DNA of 44,352 nt from Verrucomicrobium sp. BvORR034 (GTDB taxonomy: Bacteria > Verrucomicrobiota > Verrucomicrobiia > Verrucomicrobiales > Verrucomicrobiaceae). Below, in pieces: positions 15,191-23,921 of the stretch. The DNA lies in NCBI RefSeq assembly GCF_000739635.1, contig NZ_BATQ01000154.1, forward strand, positions 1 to 44,352, in the 5' to 3' direction. Numbering within the stretch: the first letter of the stretch is position 1; every line of letters starts with the position of its first letter. Made by a program: the position numbers and the translations under genes. A model generated the notes under the pieces. It searched no databases and was not told the origin of the DNA. It was given only the letters and a program-made list of their open reading frames with translations.

Positions 15191-15399
15191 CATCGGTTCA
15201 GGAGCAGAGGGTTTGGCGGAAGAAGTGGCGGACGCTCTGGCCACTCATCACGTTCTTCAGCAGGTGCGTCCCCTCACGCTCACCCTCATGGATAAACTTT
15301 TCGTCAGAAAGAAGCACCAACCCGGAATATTTTCCCTTCCCTTTTGAACGGCATCTGGGTTAAACCAGTCAGCGGAAAAACGAATCTTCATCACCCCCA

Positions 15400-18300
15400 A
15401 TGAGTTCGGCCTACCAACAGTCCAACGGACGCACCATGCCCTTGTGGCGAAATCTTGCTTTCACCGCAGCGCTGGTGGGGCCGGCACCTGGGGTGCTGCC
15501 TCTGTTTTTCACCCTGGCCCTGCCTGCCCCCCGGGTGCAAGCGGCAGGGGTGGACTATGGGAAGGGCCTGGAGATCCTCTTTGAACTGGGCCTGCCAGAT
15601 GTCTCAGGACCCGACTGGCAGTACCTCACACTGGAAGGCCGTCAGGGTTCTGAGATGGAGGACCCGTTCGGGGGCAGGTCCCGTAGCGGCAACAGTTCGC
15701 CGGAGATCGAGGCGCTTCAAAAGACGCTCGCCCACGGTTGGGTGGAAAAGCCGACCGTCTCCGATCCGACCAAACCCAATCTCACGTATCGACGTGTCCT
15801 CGGTGACGGCTGGCGGATCCTGGGCACGACCAACGAGCAAGCCGCGGCGCGTCTCATGCAGCAGGCCGGCCTGCAGTGGAGCCCACTCACGCCTACGAAG
15901 GACGCCAAAGCAGCAGATGAGAAGGCGGATGCCAAGGCACTGGCGCTGGGCCTCCAGGGTCTGGCCAACTCGGACGAAAGCATCAAACGCTCGCTCTTCT
16001 ACTCGCCAGATCTCATTGTGACCTACCTCTTCCGTGCAGCGCAGTATCATCGGCGCGGGCACAAGGAGGAAGCGGCTGCGGCAGCCCAGGCCCTGTTTAG
16101 CCTGATTGATCGCAAGGACCGGTTGGTGGATCTGGCCGTGGAAAAACTGGCCGGCACCCGTTACGATGAGGTGATGCGGCGCTTCCGGCAGAACCGCGAT
16201 TGGAAGGAGTTGGACGCCGGATTGGCCAAGCTCCTCTCCACCTACACCCGGGGCTGGACAGAGCGGGCCGTCGTGGAGCGTCTGGGCCAGCTCGTGCAAC
16301 AGCGTCTGGCCACACCCGCCGGGCAATCCCCCCCGTTGCTCCATGCTGCCAGCCTCACACCGGAGCAGCAATCGTGGTGGCTGGAGCTGGATGCCCCGCC
16401 CAAGGTCAAGGAGACAGCGAAACCAACCGAGGCAGCGCCTGCTCAAAAGGCGGGCGAGGAGGAGACGAACGAGGTCGACTTGAATTCGGACGAAGCAGTG
16501 CTCGGGGACGAGGAAAGCACGGCCAACTTCGACTTCTCCAGCTTCTCCCAGATCTGGTTGTTCGGCGTGAAGATGCAGGCCGATCCGGACAATCTGGCGA
16601 TGTGGAAGGAGCAATCCGCCGCCGCCCCTGCCTGGATGCGGGCCCCCATCGAGAAAGATTGGGACTGGATCACGGTCATGGCCGCGGGGTTGGGCGACGA
16701 GACGCTGGTCGCGCTGCCGGGTCGTGAATCGTACCGCTCCTCGCGGAGCTTCGATTTCGAGTCGGATACTCCCGAGATGACGGAGGAGGAACTGACCGAG
16801 CTCTGGGACAACCTCAGCCGCCCCCGCACACGCAGTGATCTTGCCCGGGAGTTCCTTCAGGTCGTGCTTCCCATCAATGACGAGGAAGACGACGAACTCC
16901 CGACCGATGCGATCGAGCTCCGGCAGTTGGCTCTGGATCTGGCCAAAGCGCTGAACGGCAAGACTTCGCAGGAGATTGCCAGATTCTACCTGAAAGGCGG
17001 CAGCAGTGAGCAGAAGAGCCAGGCCATGTCTGCAGTGATTCATGCGGGCAATGAGGCCGATGTGAAGCAGGTGGAGGCTCTCATTCTGGAAAACCCTGGT
17101 CAGCACTTCGAACAAGCTGCCACGCTGGTGCGGAAGCAAAAGTCGGCCAGCAAGCCCTTCCTCGACAAGTTCCGCAAGGCGCTGCTGGACGAACAAGTGC
17201 GCCAGGGCAGCAGTGATGCAGAAGTGGCCAAGGGAGAGTTGCCCGCCTACTTGAAGGAGCAGATGACCATGCTGGAAGGGCTGGCTTCCGGCAAGGGGGC
17301 CACGGAGCTGCTGGATGACTACGTGACCGGCAAGCTCAACCTCGGCCAGCTGAGCCGGCAGCTCAACGCCATGAGCCGCTCCTCAGAGAACAACGACAAA
17401 ACAGTGGACGCCATCCTGGCGGCCGTACCCCGCCTGCCCAAGGGTGAGGGTGATCGCAAGTGGCGGCTGCTGGTGCAGTGCATGAACTTCGCCCAGGGCA
17501 TGACGGACTCCCGCAAGGAGGCCCTGCGCAAAATCCTGCAGGAGGATCCCGATGCGCCGGTGAAGTCCAACGAGGGCACGACGGCCCCCCTGTCGCAGTA
17601 CGTGTACTGGACGGCAGACTTCCTGGCCAATGACGACCTCCAGAACATCAGGCGTCAGGTTCAAGGACTTGACCACAGCGAGCTGTGGCCGCTGTGGATC
17701 GCCCGGGGCCGGGCCACGCTTGAGGGCACCCCCATGCCTCCCACTCCCTCTGGAGCGGATGTGCCTGCGGATCGCCGCAAAGCCATGGTGCAGGCACTGG
17801 ACACCCCTCCAGACAAAGGCTGGGCCGAGTATGTGAACACCCTCTCACTGAATGAGAAGATCGCCCTGAGCGAAGAACTGCGGAAGGCGGAGTTCAAGCC
17901 CGCATGGCGGGAGCAGGCGCTGGTGGTGGTCCAGATGGACGGCAATCCCAAATCCCTGCTGGAACTGGACGCGATCAAGGCGCTCACCGGACAGAAGATC
18001 ACTCCAGAGGCCACGGTCAAACTGGCCGAGGCGTGCCGCAATCACCTGCCCAAGCTGGGCGAAGGCCAGGGCATCCGAGTCTTCATCATGCAGAAGCCTT
18101 TCTACCAGGGCTTGCGTGTCCAGGTGGAGGTGACGGACGCCTTGGAAGAGAATGAGGAAGGCGAGTACGACCGCTCCCTGGTCTCCCAAGGTGCCCGCTG
18201 GATGAAGGAGCTCCGCTCCGCCAGCCCGGAGGCCGTCCCCGTGAATGGCTATGCCTCACTGCGCTGGATGCAGGGGCCCCGGGAGGCTGCCATCGTCAAC

Positions 18301-18537
18301 TGGCACCTCGACAAGGACGCCAAGTGGCAGAACTGGGCCTCAACTGAACACGAGGAACTGGGCCGGGCCCCCGGCTATGGGACTGCCGTGCCCGAGGCCG
18401 ACATCGCCAAGGCCCTGGAGGAACGCATCAAAACCTGGAACCCCGCCACCGACCCCTTCTGGATTGAGACCGGGGCGGTGAGGCCGCCTGCGGCGGAGAC
18501 ACCAGACAAGAAGACTCCAGACGCCAGACCTGAATGA
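15400..18537 (+). CDS. Large secreted protein, paralogue 2 of 3
   Basis: 1,045 residues, same family as 6335 and 18660; function unknown. The signal peptide core is at residues about 18-45 with cleavage near VQA-AGV; an alternative Met at residue 13 would shorten the leader. Conserved blocks include GLEILFELGLPDVSGPDWQY (about 53-72), ADEKADAKALALGLQGLA (about 175-192), YLFRAAQYHRRGHKEEAAAA (about 208-227), SLTPEQQSWWLELD (about 318-331), DWDWITVMAAGLGDETLV, RLPKGEGDRKWRLL, ELWPLWIARGRATLEG and NTLSLNEKIALSEELR. It carries an acidic insertion at about 335-385 that the others lack. The last 14 residues (ETPDKKTPDARPE region) are encoded by an AGAC-rich repeat. 122 bases separate it from paralogue 3. 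Confidence 0.87.
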   Translation: MSSAYQQSNGRTMPLWRNLAFTAALVGPAPGVLPLFFTLALPAPRVQAAGVDYGKGLEILFELGLPDVSGPDWQYLTLEGRQGSEMEDPFGGRSRSGNSSPEIEALQKTLAHGWVEKPTVSDPTKPNLTYRRVLGDGWRILGTTNEQAAARLMQQAGLQWSPLTPTKDAKAADEKADAKALALGLQGLANSDESIKRSLFYSPDLIVTYLFRAAQYHRRGHKEEAAAAAQALFSLIDRKDRLVDLAVEKLAGTRYDEVMRRFRQNRDWKELDAGLAKLLSTYTRGWTERAVVERLGQLVQQRLATPAGQSPPLLHAASLTPEQQSWWLELDAPPKVKETAKPTEAAPAQKAGEEETNEVDLNSDEAVLGDEESTANFDFSSFSQIWLFGVKMQADPDNLAMWKEQSAAAPAWMRAPIEKDWDWITVMAAGLGDETLVALPGRESYRSSRSFDFESDTPEMTEEELTELWDNLSRPRTRSDLAREFLQVVLPINDEEDDELPTDAIELRQLALDLAKALNGKTSQEIARFYLKGGSSEQKSQAMSAVIHAGNEADVKQVEALILENPGQHFEQAATLVRKQKSASKPFLDKFRKALLDEQVRQGSSDAEVAKGELPAYLKEQMTMLEGLASGKGATELLDDYVTGKLNLGQLSRQLNAMSRSSENNDKTVDAILAAVPRLPKGEGDRKWRLLVQCMNFAQGMTDSRKEALRKILQEDPDAPVKSNEGTTAPLSQYVYWTADFLANDDLQNIRRQVQGLDHSELWPLWIARGRATLEGTPMPPTPSGADVPADRRKAMVQALDTPPDKGWAEYVNTLSLNEKIALSEELRKAEFKPAWREQALVVVQMDGNPKSLLELDAIKALTGQKITPEATVKLAEACRNHLPKLGEGQGIRVFIMQKPFYQGLRVQVEVTDALEENEEGEYDRSLVSQGARWMKELRSASPEAVPVNGYASLRWMQGPREAAIVNWHLDKDAKWQNWASTEHEELGRAPGYGTAVPEADIAKALEERIKTWNPATDPFWIETGAVRPPAAETPDKKTPDARPE
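18496..18534 (+). repeat. AGAC-rich repeat inside the end of paralogue 2
   Basis: GAGACACCAGACAAGAAGAC and following, preceded by the palindrome-like CCGCCTGCGGCGG. The same pair of modules (GC palindrome, then AGAC-rich tract) is at 21590-21640 in paralogue 3, and on the minus strand at 43027-42976 right after the stop of another gene. Confidence 0.75.
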
Positions 18538-18596
18538 CTTCGCCGCGGGAGACTGCATGTGAGTTCTCGAACCCTTCAACTATTTGATGAACTGAT

Positions 18597-18640
18597 GCCG
18601 CCTAAAGGCGGAACTCCAACCCTCTCCGCTGCCCCGATTG
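18597..18640 (+). repeat. Palindromic spacer repeat, CCGCCTAAAGGCGG type
   Basis: Palindrome plus AACTCCAACCCTCTCCGCTG and CCCC, nearly identical to the left half of the larger inverted repeat at 21673. It lies between paralogues 2 and 3. Confidence 0.88.
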
Positions 18641-18659
18641 GGACAAATCGCCCGCCGCC

Positions 18660-21650
18660 ATGAATTCTGTCGATCACAGCATCAGCCCCTGGAGGCAGGC
18701 CCGTGGGCCTGCCCGCCGGATGATGATGATCGCGTGGTTCTCTGCATCTGCCAGCCTCTGTGTGCCGGGGATTATTCCCTTTATCCCTGGCATGGGTGGC
18801 ACGGCCTGCGCTGTGACACCGGATTTCGGGAAGGGCTTTGACCTCTTGTTTGAGCTGGGCCTTCAGGAGCTTCCTGCCGACCGCTGGGAGTATCGTGAGA
18901 TCGAGGGCGTGGGCAGCCGGGAGATTCTCCCCAGTTCAGGCATGGATAACATCCGGGCCGTCGTCACTGAATTGGAGAACACGTACACCCGGGGCTGGGC
19001 AGATAAGACGACCGGAGAGCCCGGCAAACCAGAGCTGTTGGTGTGGGATGGCTGGCAGATCCATGACAGCACCCAACTGGTGCACTCATGGGGTGAACCC
19101 AGGCGGATCAGTCTGCTGCCGGCAGATGAGAGGGCCGACGCCCAGGCTCTGGCGAAAGGGCTGCAAGCCATCGCGACCTCCAAGCCAGTCAGAGAAAACC
19201 TCCTGTACAGCTCGGATACGATTGTTTCCTTCTTGTTCCGGGCCGCCCAATATCACCGACGGGGATACAAGGCCGAGGCCGAAGCGGCCGCACAGGCCTT
19301 GTTTGCCATCGTGCCCCGTCAAGACCGACTGCTCGATCTGGCCGTGCAGACTCTCGCGGGTCAGCAATACCAGAAGGCATTGGACAAGTTTTCCGGAACC
19401 CGGGACTGGCAGACGCTGGACACCGATCTCAAACGGCTCCTGCAAACCTACAGCCGGGGCTGGCCCAGTCGTCCCTTGGTGGAGAGGTTGCAACAGTCCG
19501 TCCAAAAGCGCCTGTCCTCGCCGCAGATACCAGCCCTCGTTCACGCTTCATCTCTCACTCCTGAACAACAGGCGTGGTGGGTCTCCGTGACAGACGGGCC
19601 ACCTCCAAAGAAGCAAGGCGCCACGGAGCCGGAACCTGAAGAGTACCCTTACGGTATGAACTACCTGGGCGAGCAATGGCTGACTGGAGTGAGAATGGCG
19701 GCCAATCCCGAGGGTTTTAATGATCTCGAAAAGCAAAAGGACTCCCTGCCCGCTTGGCAACGCGCCGTCCTGGATAAGGACTGGGACTGGATCACCGTGA
19801 TTGCAGCCGGCCTGGGGGATGACGTCTTGGTGGGACAACGCCTTCCCTCTTACGATCCCTATGAGCCCGGCTTCGAATTCAAAGCCGATCCTCCGGAGCT
19901 GACCGAAGAGGAAATCAATGACCAATGGAACATCTTCTTTCGTCCGCAAACGAGAGGTGAACTGGCACGTGCTTTCATCGAGACCATCGTTCCTTTCCAT
20001 GAAGAGGAAGGCGAGAGTTTACCAACGGATCTGGCAGAGCTTCGTGAGCTGGCGCTCAATACGGCCAAAGACATCCACGGTAAGACTCCAGTGGAAGTGG
20101 CCAAATACTATCTAGAGGTTGGCACCATCGATCAAAAATCTGAGGCATTGTCAGGCATCATCCGGAATGGGAACGATGCGGACCTTGATCTTGCTACCAC
20201 GATCATTCTCTCGCAGCCGACTCGGTATTTTCAACATTTTTCGGACCTTGTGCACCGCCGAAAGTCCGCTGCGCGGCCAGCAATTGCCCAGTTCCGCAAG
20301 GCGCTGACAGCAGAGGAGCTTGATCACGATCCTGATGGCAACGCAAAAACTAGCTCTGGTCGCCATCGCGAACACTTTGAAGCTCTCGAAATTGTGGCTT
20401 CGGGACGAACGATTGCCACGGTGATCGAAGATTACGTGATGGGCAAAGTACCTGACGCAAGACTCTCGCAAGAGCTCCGCACCGTGGTCGTCTCAGTAAG
20501 AGAGAAGGAGTCGTTGCCGGACCTGGGTCTGGAGGCAGTTACCCGTCTCCCGAAGGGCGATGGCACACGTAAGTGGCATCTGATTCAGAATACCATAGAG
20601 TATTCGCGGGAACTCACTGAGGCCCGATGCCGGGACCTTCTCCGAATCATCCAGGAGGATGGCAATGCCCCGGTGATCCATGAGAATGGAGGCTCACGTC
20701 CGCTTTCCGATCAAATCTACTGGCTGGCGAATCTCTTTGAAGACTATGGGCGGACAAGTTTTGTCGCGGAGGTCTATCGGTTCGATCCTGACGATCTCTG
20801 GCCATTGTGGATTGAGCACGGCAAGGCCTCTCTCGAAGGCAGGCCCCTGCCCCCTCTCCCTTCTGCCGGGGATGTGCCCGCCCCTCGTCTCCAGGAAATT
20901 CTCCAGGCCATCCCGAGCCGGATCACGAAGGGGTGGCCTGAGTACCTGCACACGCTCTCGCTGGCGGAGAAACTGGCTCTTCAAAAGGAGCTTCGCCAGT
21001 CGGGAGTCCCGCCAGAGTGGTGCCCCTTGGCACTCCGCGTCACCAAGGTGACTGGTTCGTCGCCCGAGTTGGAGAAGTGGGCTCCGATTCAGTCCGCCTT
21101 GGGCAAGCCTCTTGACGGAGCTATCATGGCCTCCCTGGCCGAGGCCACTCGTACTCGCATGCTTCAACGAGAGGGACAGGAAATCGGCGTCACCCTTCAC
21201 CTCAGCCCACTGCCACTGCTACAGGGCTGGCAGATCGAGGTTGAGACCTATTCCCCAACTGATCTGGATAGACCCAACCTGAATCTCCCTCGTACAATGG
21301 AGTGGATTCAGAAATTCGAGGGCCAGTTTGGCGCTCCTTCTGGCATCCAAGGTTGCGCCTGGCTCCGCTGGCCTCAGAACCGTCGGGAACAAACCCTCTT
21401 CCACTGGCATCTCGATGCCGACCGCCGATGGCAAAACTGGACCTCGGCTGAATATCCCGGGCTGGGTGGCCCAGCGCAGGAGGGCAATGTGATTCCCGAA
21501 ACTCAAATGAATGCCGCTCTCGACGAACGTCTTCGTACCTGGAACCCCACCGAATTGAATTTTTGGATGGAAGCCAGTGCGCTCAGGCCCGCTGCGCGGG
21601 AGACAGAAGACTCGAAGACGAAAGACAAAAGACCTGAGGAACACCCCTGA
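18660..21650 (+). CDS. Large secreted protein, paralogue 3 of 3
   Basis: 996 residues, third member of the family. The signal peptide lies after a basic start (residues about 22-50, with a run of Met at 21-23 offering other starts). Conserved blocks seen in order are KGFDLLFELGLQELPADRW, ADERADAQALAKGLQAIA, FLFRAAQYHRRGYKAEAEAA, IVPRQDRLLDLAVQTLAG, SLTPEQQAWWVSV, DWDWITVIAAGLGDDVLV, FRPQTRGELARAF, RLPKGDGTRKWHL, DLWPLWIEHGKASLEGRPLP, HTLSLAEKLALQKELR and HWHLDADRRWQNW. The end (ETEDSKTKDKRPEEHP) is encoded by an AGAC-rich repeat. MoxR starts 153 bases later on the same strand, so paralogues 2 and 3 may be read together with the MoxR operon. No catalytic motif is recognised. Confidence 0.87.
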   Translation: MNSVDHSISPWRQARGPARRMMMIAWFSASASLCVPGIIPFIPGMGGTACAVTPDFGKGFDLLFELGLQELPADRWEYREIEGVGSREILPSSGMDNIRAVVTELENTYTRGWADKTTGEPGKPELLVWDGWQIHDSTQLVHSWGEPRRISLLPADERADAQALAKGLQAIATSKPVRENLLYSSDTIVSFLFRAAQYHRRGYKAEAEAAAQALFAIVPRQDRLLDLAVQTLAGQQYQKALDKFSGTRDWQTLDTDLKRLLQTYSRGWPSRPLVERLQQSVQKRLSSPQIPALVHASSLTPEQQAWWVSVTDGPPPKKQGATEPEPEEYPYGMNYLGEQWLTGVRMAANPEGFNDLEKQKDSLPAWQRAVLDKDWDWITVIAAGLGDDVLVGQRLPSYDPYEPGFEFKADPPELTEEEINDQWNIFFRPQTRGELARAFIETIVPFHEEEGESLPTDLAELRELALNTAKDIHGKTPVEVAKYYLEVGTIDQKSEALSGIIRNGNDADLDLATTIILSQPTRYFQHFSDLVHRRKSAARPAIAQFRKALTAEELDHDPDGNAKTSSGRHREHFEALEIVASGRTIATVIEDYVMGKVPDARLSQELRTVVVSVREKESLPDLGLEAVTRLPKGDGTRKWHLIQNTIEYSRELTEARCRDLLRIIQEDGNAPVIHENGGSRPLSDQIYWLANLFEDYGRTSFVAEVYRFDPDDLWPLWIEHGKASLEGRPLPPLPSAGDVPAPRLQEILQAIPSRITKGWPEYLHTLSLAEKLALQKELRQSGVPPEWCPLALRVTKVTGSSPELEKWAPIQSALGKPLDGAIMASLAEATRTRMLQREGQEIGVTLHLSPLPLLQGWQIEVETYSPTDLDRPNLNLPRTMEWIQKFEGQFGAPSGIQGCAWLRWPQNRREQTLFHWHLDADRRWQNWTSAEYPGLGGPAQEGNVIPETQMNAALDERLRTWNPTELNFWMEASALRPAARETEDSKTKDKRPEEHP
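21590..21640 (+). repeat. GC palindrome plus AGAC-rich repeat in paralogue 3 end
   Basis: CCCGCTGCGCGGG followed by AGACAGAAGACTCGAAGACG and AAAGACAAAAGAC. Read on the minus strand, 43014-42976 has almost the same AGAC tract with the segments in a slightly different order. Confidence 0.78.
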
Positions 21651-21672
21651 CCATGAACGCCGCGTCCATCTC

Positions 21673-21753
21673 TCCTGAGCCGCCTAAAGGCGGAACTCCA
21701 ACCCTCTCCGCTGCCCCTTCATGGTTGGAGCACCGACTTTAGGCGGCTCAGGA
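21673..21753. repeat. Full inverted palindromic spacer element
   Basis: Left arm 21673-21703 (TCCTGAGCCGCCTAAAGGCG then GAACTCCAACC) and right arm 21723-21753 are inverted copies with three mismatches over 31 bases, separated by CTCTCCGCTGCCCCTTCAT. Each arm also contains its own small palindrome. The whole would form a long hairpin in the message between paralogue 3 and moxR. Confidence 0.9.
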
Positions 21754-21803
21754 AACCATCACCCTTTTCCCTCTTCCCTTAACCCTTTCCCCTCTCCTTA
21801 CCA

Positions 21804-22796
21804 ATGTCTGAAACAACCGACGCGGCCTTTGCCGCACAATGGGAACGCGCCAAAGACGCCGCTGCACGGGTGCGCCGTGAACTTGCCCGTGTCATCGTGG
21901 GGCAGGACGAGATCCAGGAGCAGATGCTGGTCTCCCTGCTCTGCCGTGGGCACTGTCTGATCGTGGGCGTGCCTGGCCTGGCCAAGACGCTGCTGGTCAG
22001 CACGCTGGCGCAGGCACTGGGGCTGAAGTTTCATCGAATCCAGTTCACGCCAGATCTCATGCCCACCGACATCGTGGGCAGTGAGGTGCTGCAGAGCGAT
22101 GCGGGCGGGGTGCGCAAATTCGAGTTCACCCCTGGTCCCGTGTTTGCCAATCTGCTCCTGGCAGATGAGATCAACCGCACCCCTCCCAAGACGCAGGCCG
22201 CGCTGCTGGAGGCCATGCAGGAGAAACAGGTCACAGTGGCCGGGGTGACCCGTCGGCTGGAGGAACCGTTCCTGGTGTTCGCCACGCAGAACCCAGTGGA
22301 GCATGAGGGCACCTATCCGCTGCCGGAGGCGCAACTCGACCGCTTCTTCTTCAATCTCAAGATCGGCTACCCCACTCTGGAGCAGGAGGCAGATGTGGTG
22401 CGCCGCACCACAGGCCGCAACCAGGATGTCGCCGAGAAGGTGCTGGATGCCGCCGGCGTGCTGGACCTGCAAAAGGTGGCGGTGGAAGTGCCTCTGCCCG
22501 ACTCCGTACTGCAAGCCATCCTGAAACTCACGCACAGCACCCGCCCTGAATCCCCTCTGGCCGATGAATACGTGAAACGCTACGTCGAATGGGGCGCCGG
22601 CCCGCGTGCCTCACAGAACCTCGCCCGCGCCGCCCGCGCCCTGGCCCTGCTGCGTGGCCAGGCCACCGCCTCCATCGAGGAAGTTCGCGAGGTTGCCCTG
22701 CCCGTGCTGCGGCATCGCATCATCCCGAACTATCAGGCCACGGGAGATGGGGTGAGTACGGAGGACATTGTGAAGAACCTGTTGGCGAAGATTTGA
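21804..22796 (+). CDS. moxR: MoxR-family AAA+ ATPase
   Basis: 330 residues, the normal length for MoxR. These cytoplasmic AAA+ proteins act as chaperones that activate or insert cofactors into partners, usually with VWA-domain proteins encoded next to them. The Walker A motif is GVPGLAKT at residues 55-62, the Walker B motif LLLADEINR at about 117-125, sensor 1 FATQNP at 159-164, and the arginine-finger region LDRFFF at 179-184. The C-terminal helical lid contains GPRASQNLARAARALALL. It is the first gene of a seven-gene operon and is preceded by the full palindromic spacer element. The start is supported by family length. Confidence 0.96.
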   Translation: MSETTDAAFAAQWERAKDAAARVRRELARVIVGQDEIQEQMLVSLLCRGHCLIVGVPGLAKTLLVSTLAQALGLKFHRIQFTPDLMPTDIVGSEVLQSDAGGVRKFEFTPGPVFANLLLADEINRTPPKTQAALLEAMQEKQVTVAGVTRRLEEPFLVFATQNPVEHEGTYPLPEAQLDRFFFNLKIGYPTLEQEADVVRRTTGRNQDVAEKVLDAAGVLDLQKVAVEVPLPDSVLQAILKLTHSTRPESPLADEYVKRYVEWGAGPRASQNLARAARALALLRGQATASIEEVREVALPVLRHRIIPNYQATGDGVSTEDIVKNLLAKI

Positions 22797-23033
22797 GGGG
22801 GGGAGGAAGGATGCAGTGAAAAGTTGAGAGTAAAAAGTGATAAGCGGAACTCCTGCCATTCACGATTCCTCGAACCCAGAAAATCCAAAATCCAAAATCC
22901 AAAATCCAAAATCCAAAATCAAGCTTCACCGTCCCGCATGCGGGACGGAACTCCAACCCTCTCCGCTCCGACTTCATGGTTGGAGTTCCGCCTTTAGGCG
23001 GCTCAGTCTGCTCATCCTTAAGCGATCCATTCC
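22797..23033 (+). repeat. Mosaic spacer: AAAGT motif, heptamer tandem, palindromic element
   Basis: After moxR comes an AGTGAAAAGTTGAGAGTAAA-type motif, then CTCGAACCC, then a tandem array of the heptamer AAAATCC (about six copies, 22880-22921), then the inverted element 22929-23007. The last has the 20-bp perfect palindrome CCGTCCCGCATGCGGGACGG on its left, CCGCCTTTAGGCGG on its right, and the shared AACTCCAACC/GGTTGGAGTT arms in the middle. Related modules recur at 31240-31355. Confidence 0.85.
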
Positions 23034-23921
23034 TTGAAACATTCCTCCTCATCCAAATACCTGAGTGCCGAAGACGCCCGTGCTTTGCGCGCGATGGCCT
23101 TTGCGCCGCGCATGCTGGTGGAGGGGCATCATTCCGGGAAGCACCGCTCGCGCTGGCGGGGGGCTTCGATGGAGTTTCATGAGTTTCGCCCCTACACTCC
23201 GGGCGATGCGCCGCATCTGGTGGACTGGCGGGTGTTTGCGCGCACGGACCGGTTTTACCTGAAGACCTTTGAGCAGGAGACGCGGCTGGAGTGCCATCTC
23301 TTTGTGGACAGCAGCGCGTCCATGGGTTTTCCGGAGGAGCCGGGGGCGATGACGAAGCTGGACTGGGCCTCGCACCTGGCGGCGTGCCTGGCTTATCTAG
23401 TCACCCTGCGGCAGGATCGCGTGTCGCTCACGCTGTTTGATGCCACGATCCGTCAGCACCTGCCCCCCGGTGCCACCCGCGGCCACCTGCAACAGATCCT
23501 GCATGCGCTGGAGCAGAATGCCCCGGGGCAGAAGACCTCACTCTCTGCCGCACTGGAGCGGGCGCTGCCCCTGCTCAAGCACAAGGCCACGCTGGTGGTG
23601 GTGAGTGATTTCCTCGATGACCCGGCGGCTGTCTTCCGCGCCCTGGGGGCGTATTTGCACCGCGGCTTCCGCGTCTTCCTCTTTCAGGTGCTCACGCCGC
23701 AGGAACTTCTGCTGCCGGACACCGCCTACCGCCGTTACGTGGACATGGAGACTGCCACCGCCCTTCCCGTGCATCCCTCGGCGGTTCGTGCCGCCTACCA
23801 GCGCGAGCTGGAGGAGCACCACCGCCGCCTGTCCCAGCTCAGCGCCCGCCGGGGTGTGGAGTTTGTACAAGCCCGCACTGACCAGCCCTGGCTGGACCAC
23901 CTGAGGAGGCTCACACGATGA
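23034..23921 (+). CDS. DUF58 domain protein
   Basis: 295 residues from a TTG start; no ATG is well placed and the family normally begins just before the SAEDARAL-type helix seen here at 11-18, so TTG is accepted. DUF58 proteins are cytoplasmic VWA-like partners of MoxR ATPases. The signature RPYTPGDAPHLVDWRVFART is at residues 52-71, followed by FYLKTFEQE. The VWA-like core starts at VDSSASM (Asp91-Ser95 area) with the DxSxS metal-site pattern, and a second conserved strand LVVVSDFLDD lies near 187-196. Its TGA overlaps the ATG of the next gene by four bases, a sign of translational coupling. Confidence 0.94.
   Translation: MKHSSSSKYLSAEDARALRAMAFAPRMLVEGHHSGKHRSRWRGASMEFHEFRPYTPGDAPHLVDWRVFARTDRFYLKTFEQETRLECHLFVDSSASMGFPEEPGAMTKLDWASHLAACLAYLVTLRQDRVSLTLFDATIRQHLPPGATRGHLQQILHALEQNAPGQKTSLSAALERALPLLKHKATLVVVSDFLDDPAAVFRALGAYLHRGFRVFLFQVLTPQELLLPDTAYRRYVDMETATALPVHPSAVRAAYQRELEEHHRRLSQLSARRGVEFVQARTDQPWLDHLRRLTR

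Larger units (their letters stand above)
14270..15399. other. Gene-free region, 1.1 kb, with inverted-repeat element
   Basis: The longest stretch without a credible gene. It contains a 340-bp segment bounded by 25-bp inverted repeats (14680-15019, listed separately), a hairpin with CCCAAGGT/ACCTTGGG arms near 14728-14764, and a diverged spacer repeat near 15128-15190. On the minus strand, 15345 down to 15198 can be read as a fragment with normal-looking protein composition (LVLLSDEKFIHEGEREGTHL then LLKNVMSGQSVRHFF) ending in TGA but without a start; it may be the tail of a lost gene. Confidence 0.55.

Noticed and set aside
15604-17196. Minus-strand open frame opposite paralogue 2
   Set aside because: Antisense to a conserved paralogue; the paralogue blocks are kept in the plus frame among three copies.
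22880-22921. Possible CRISPR-like array
   Set aside because: The repeat is a 7-base unit without spacers, a simple tandem repeat.
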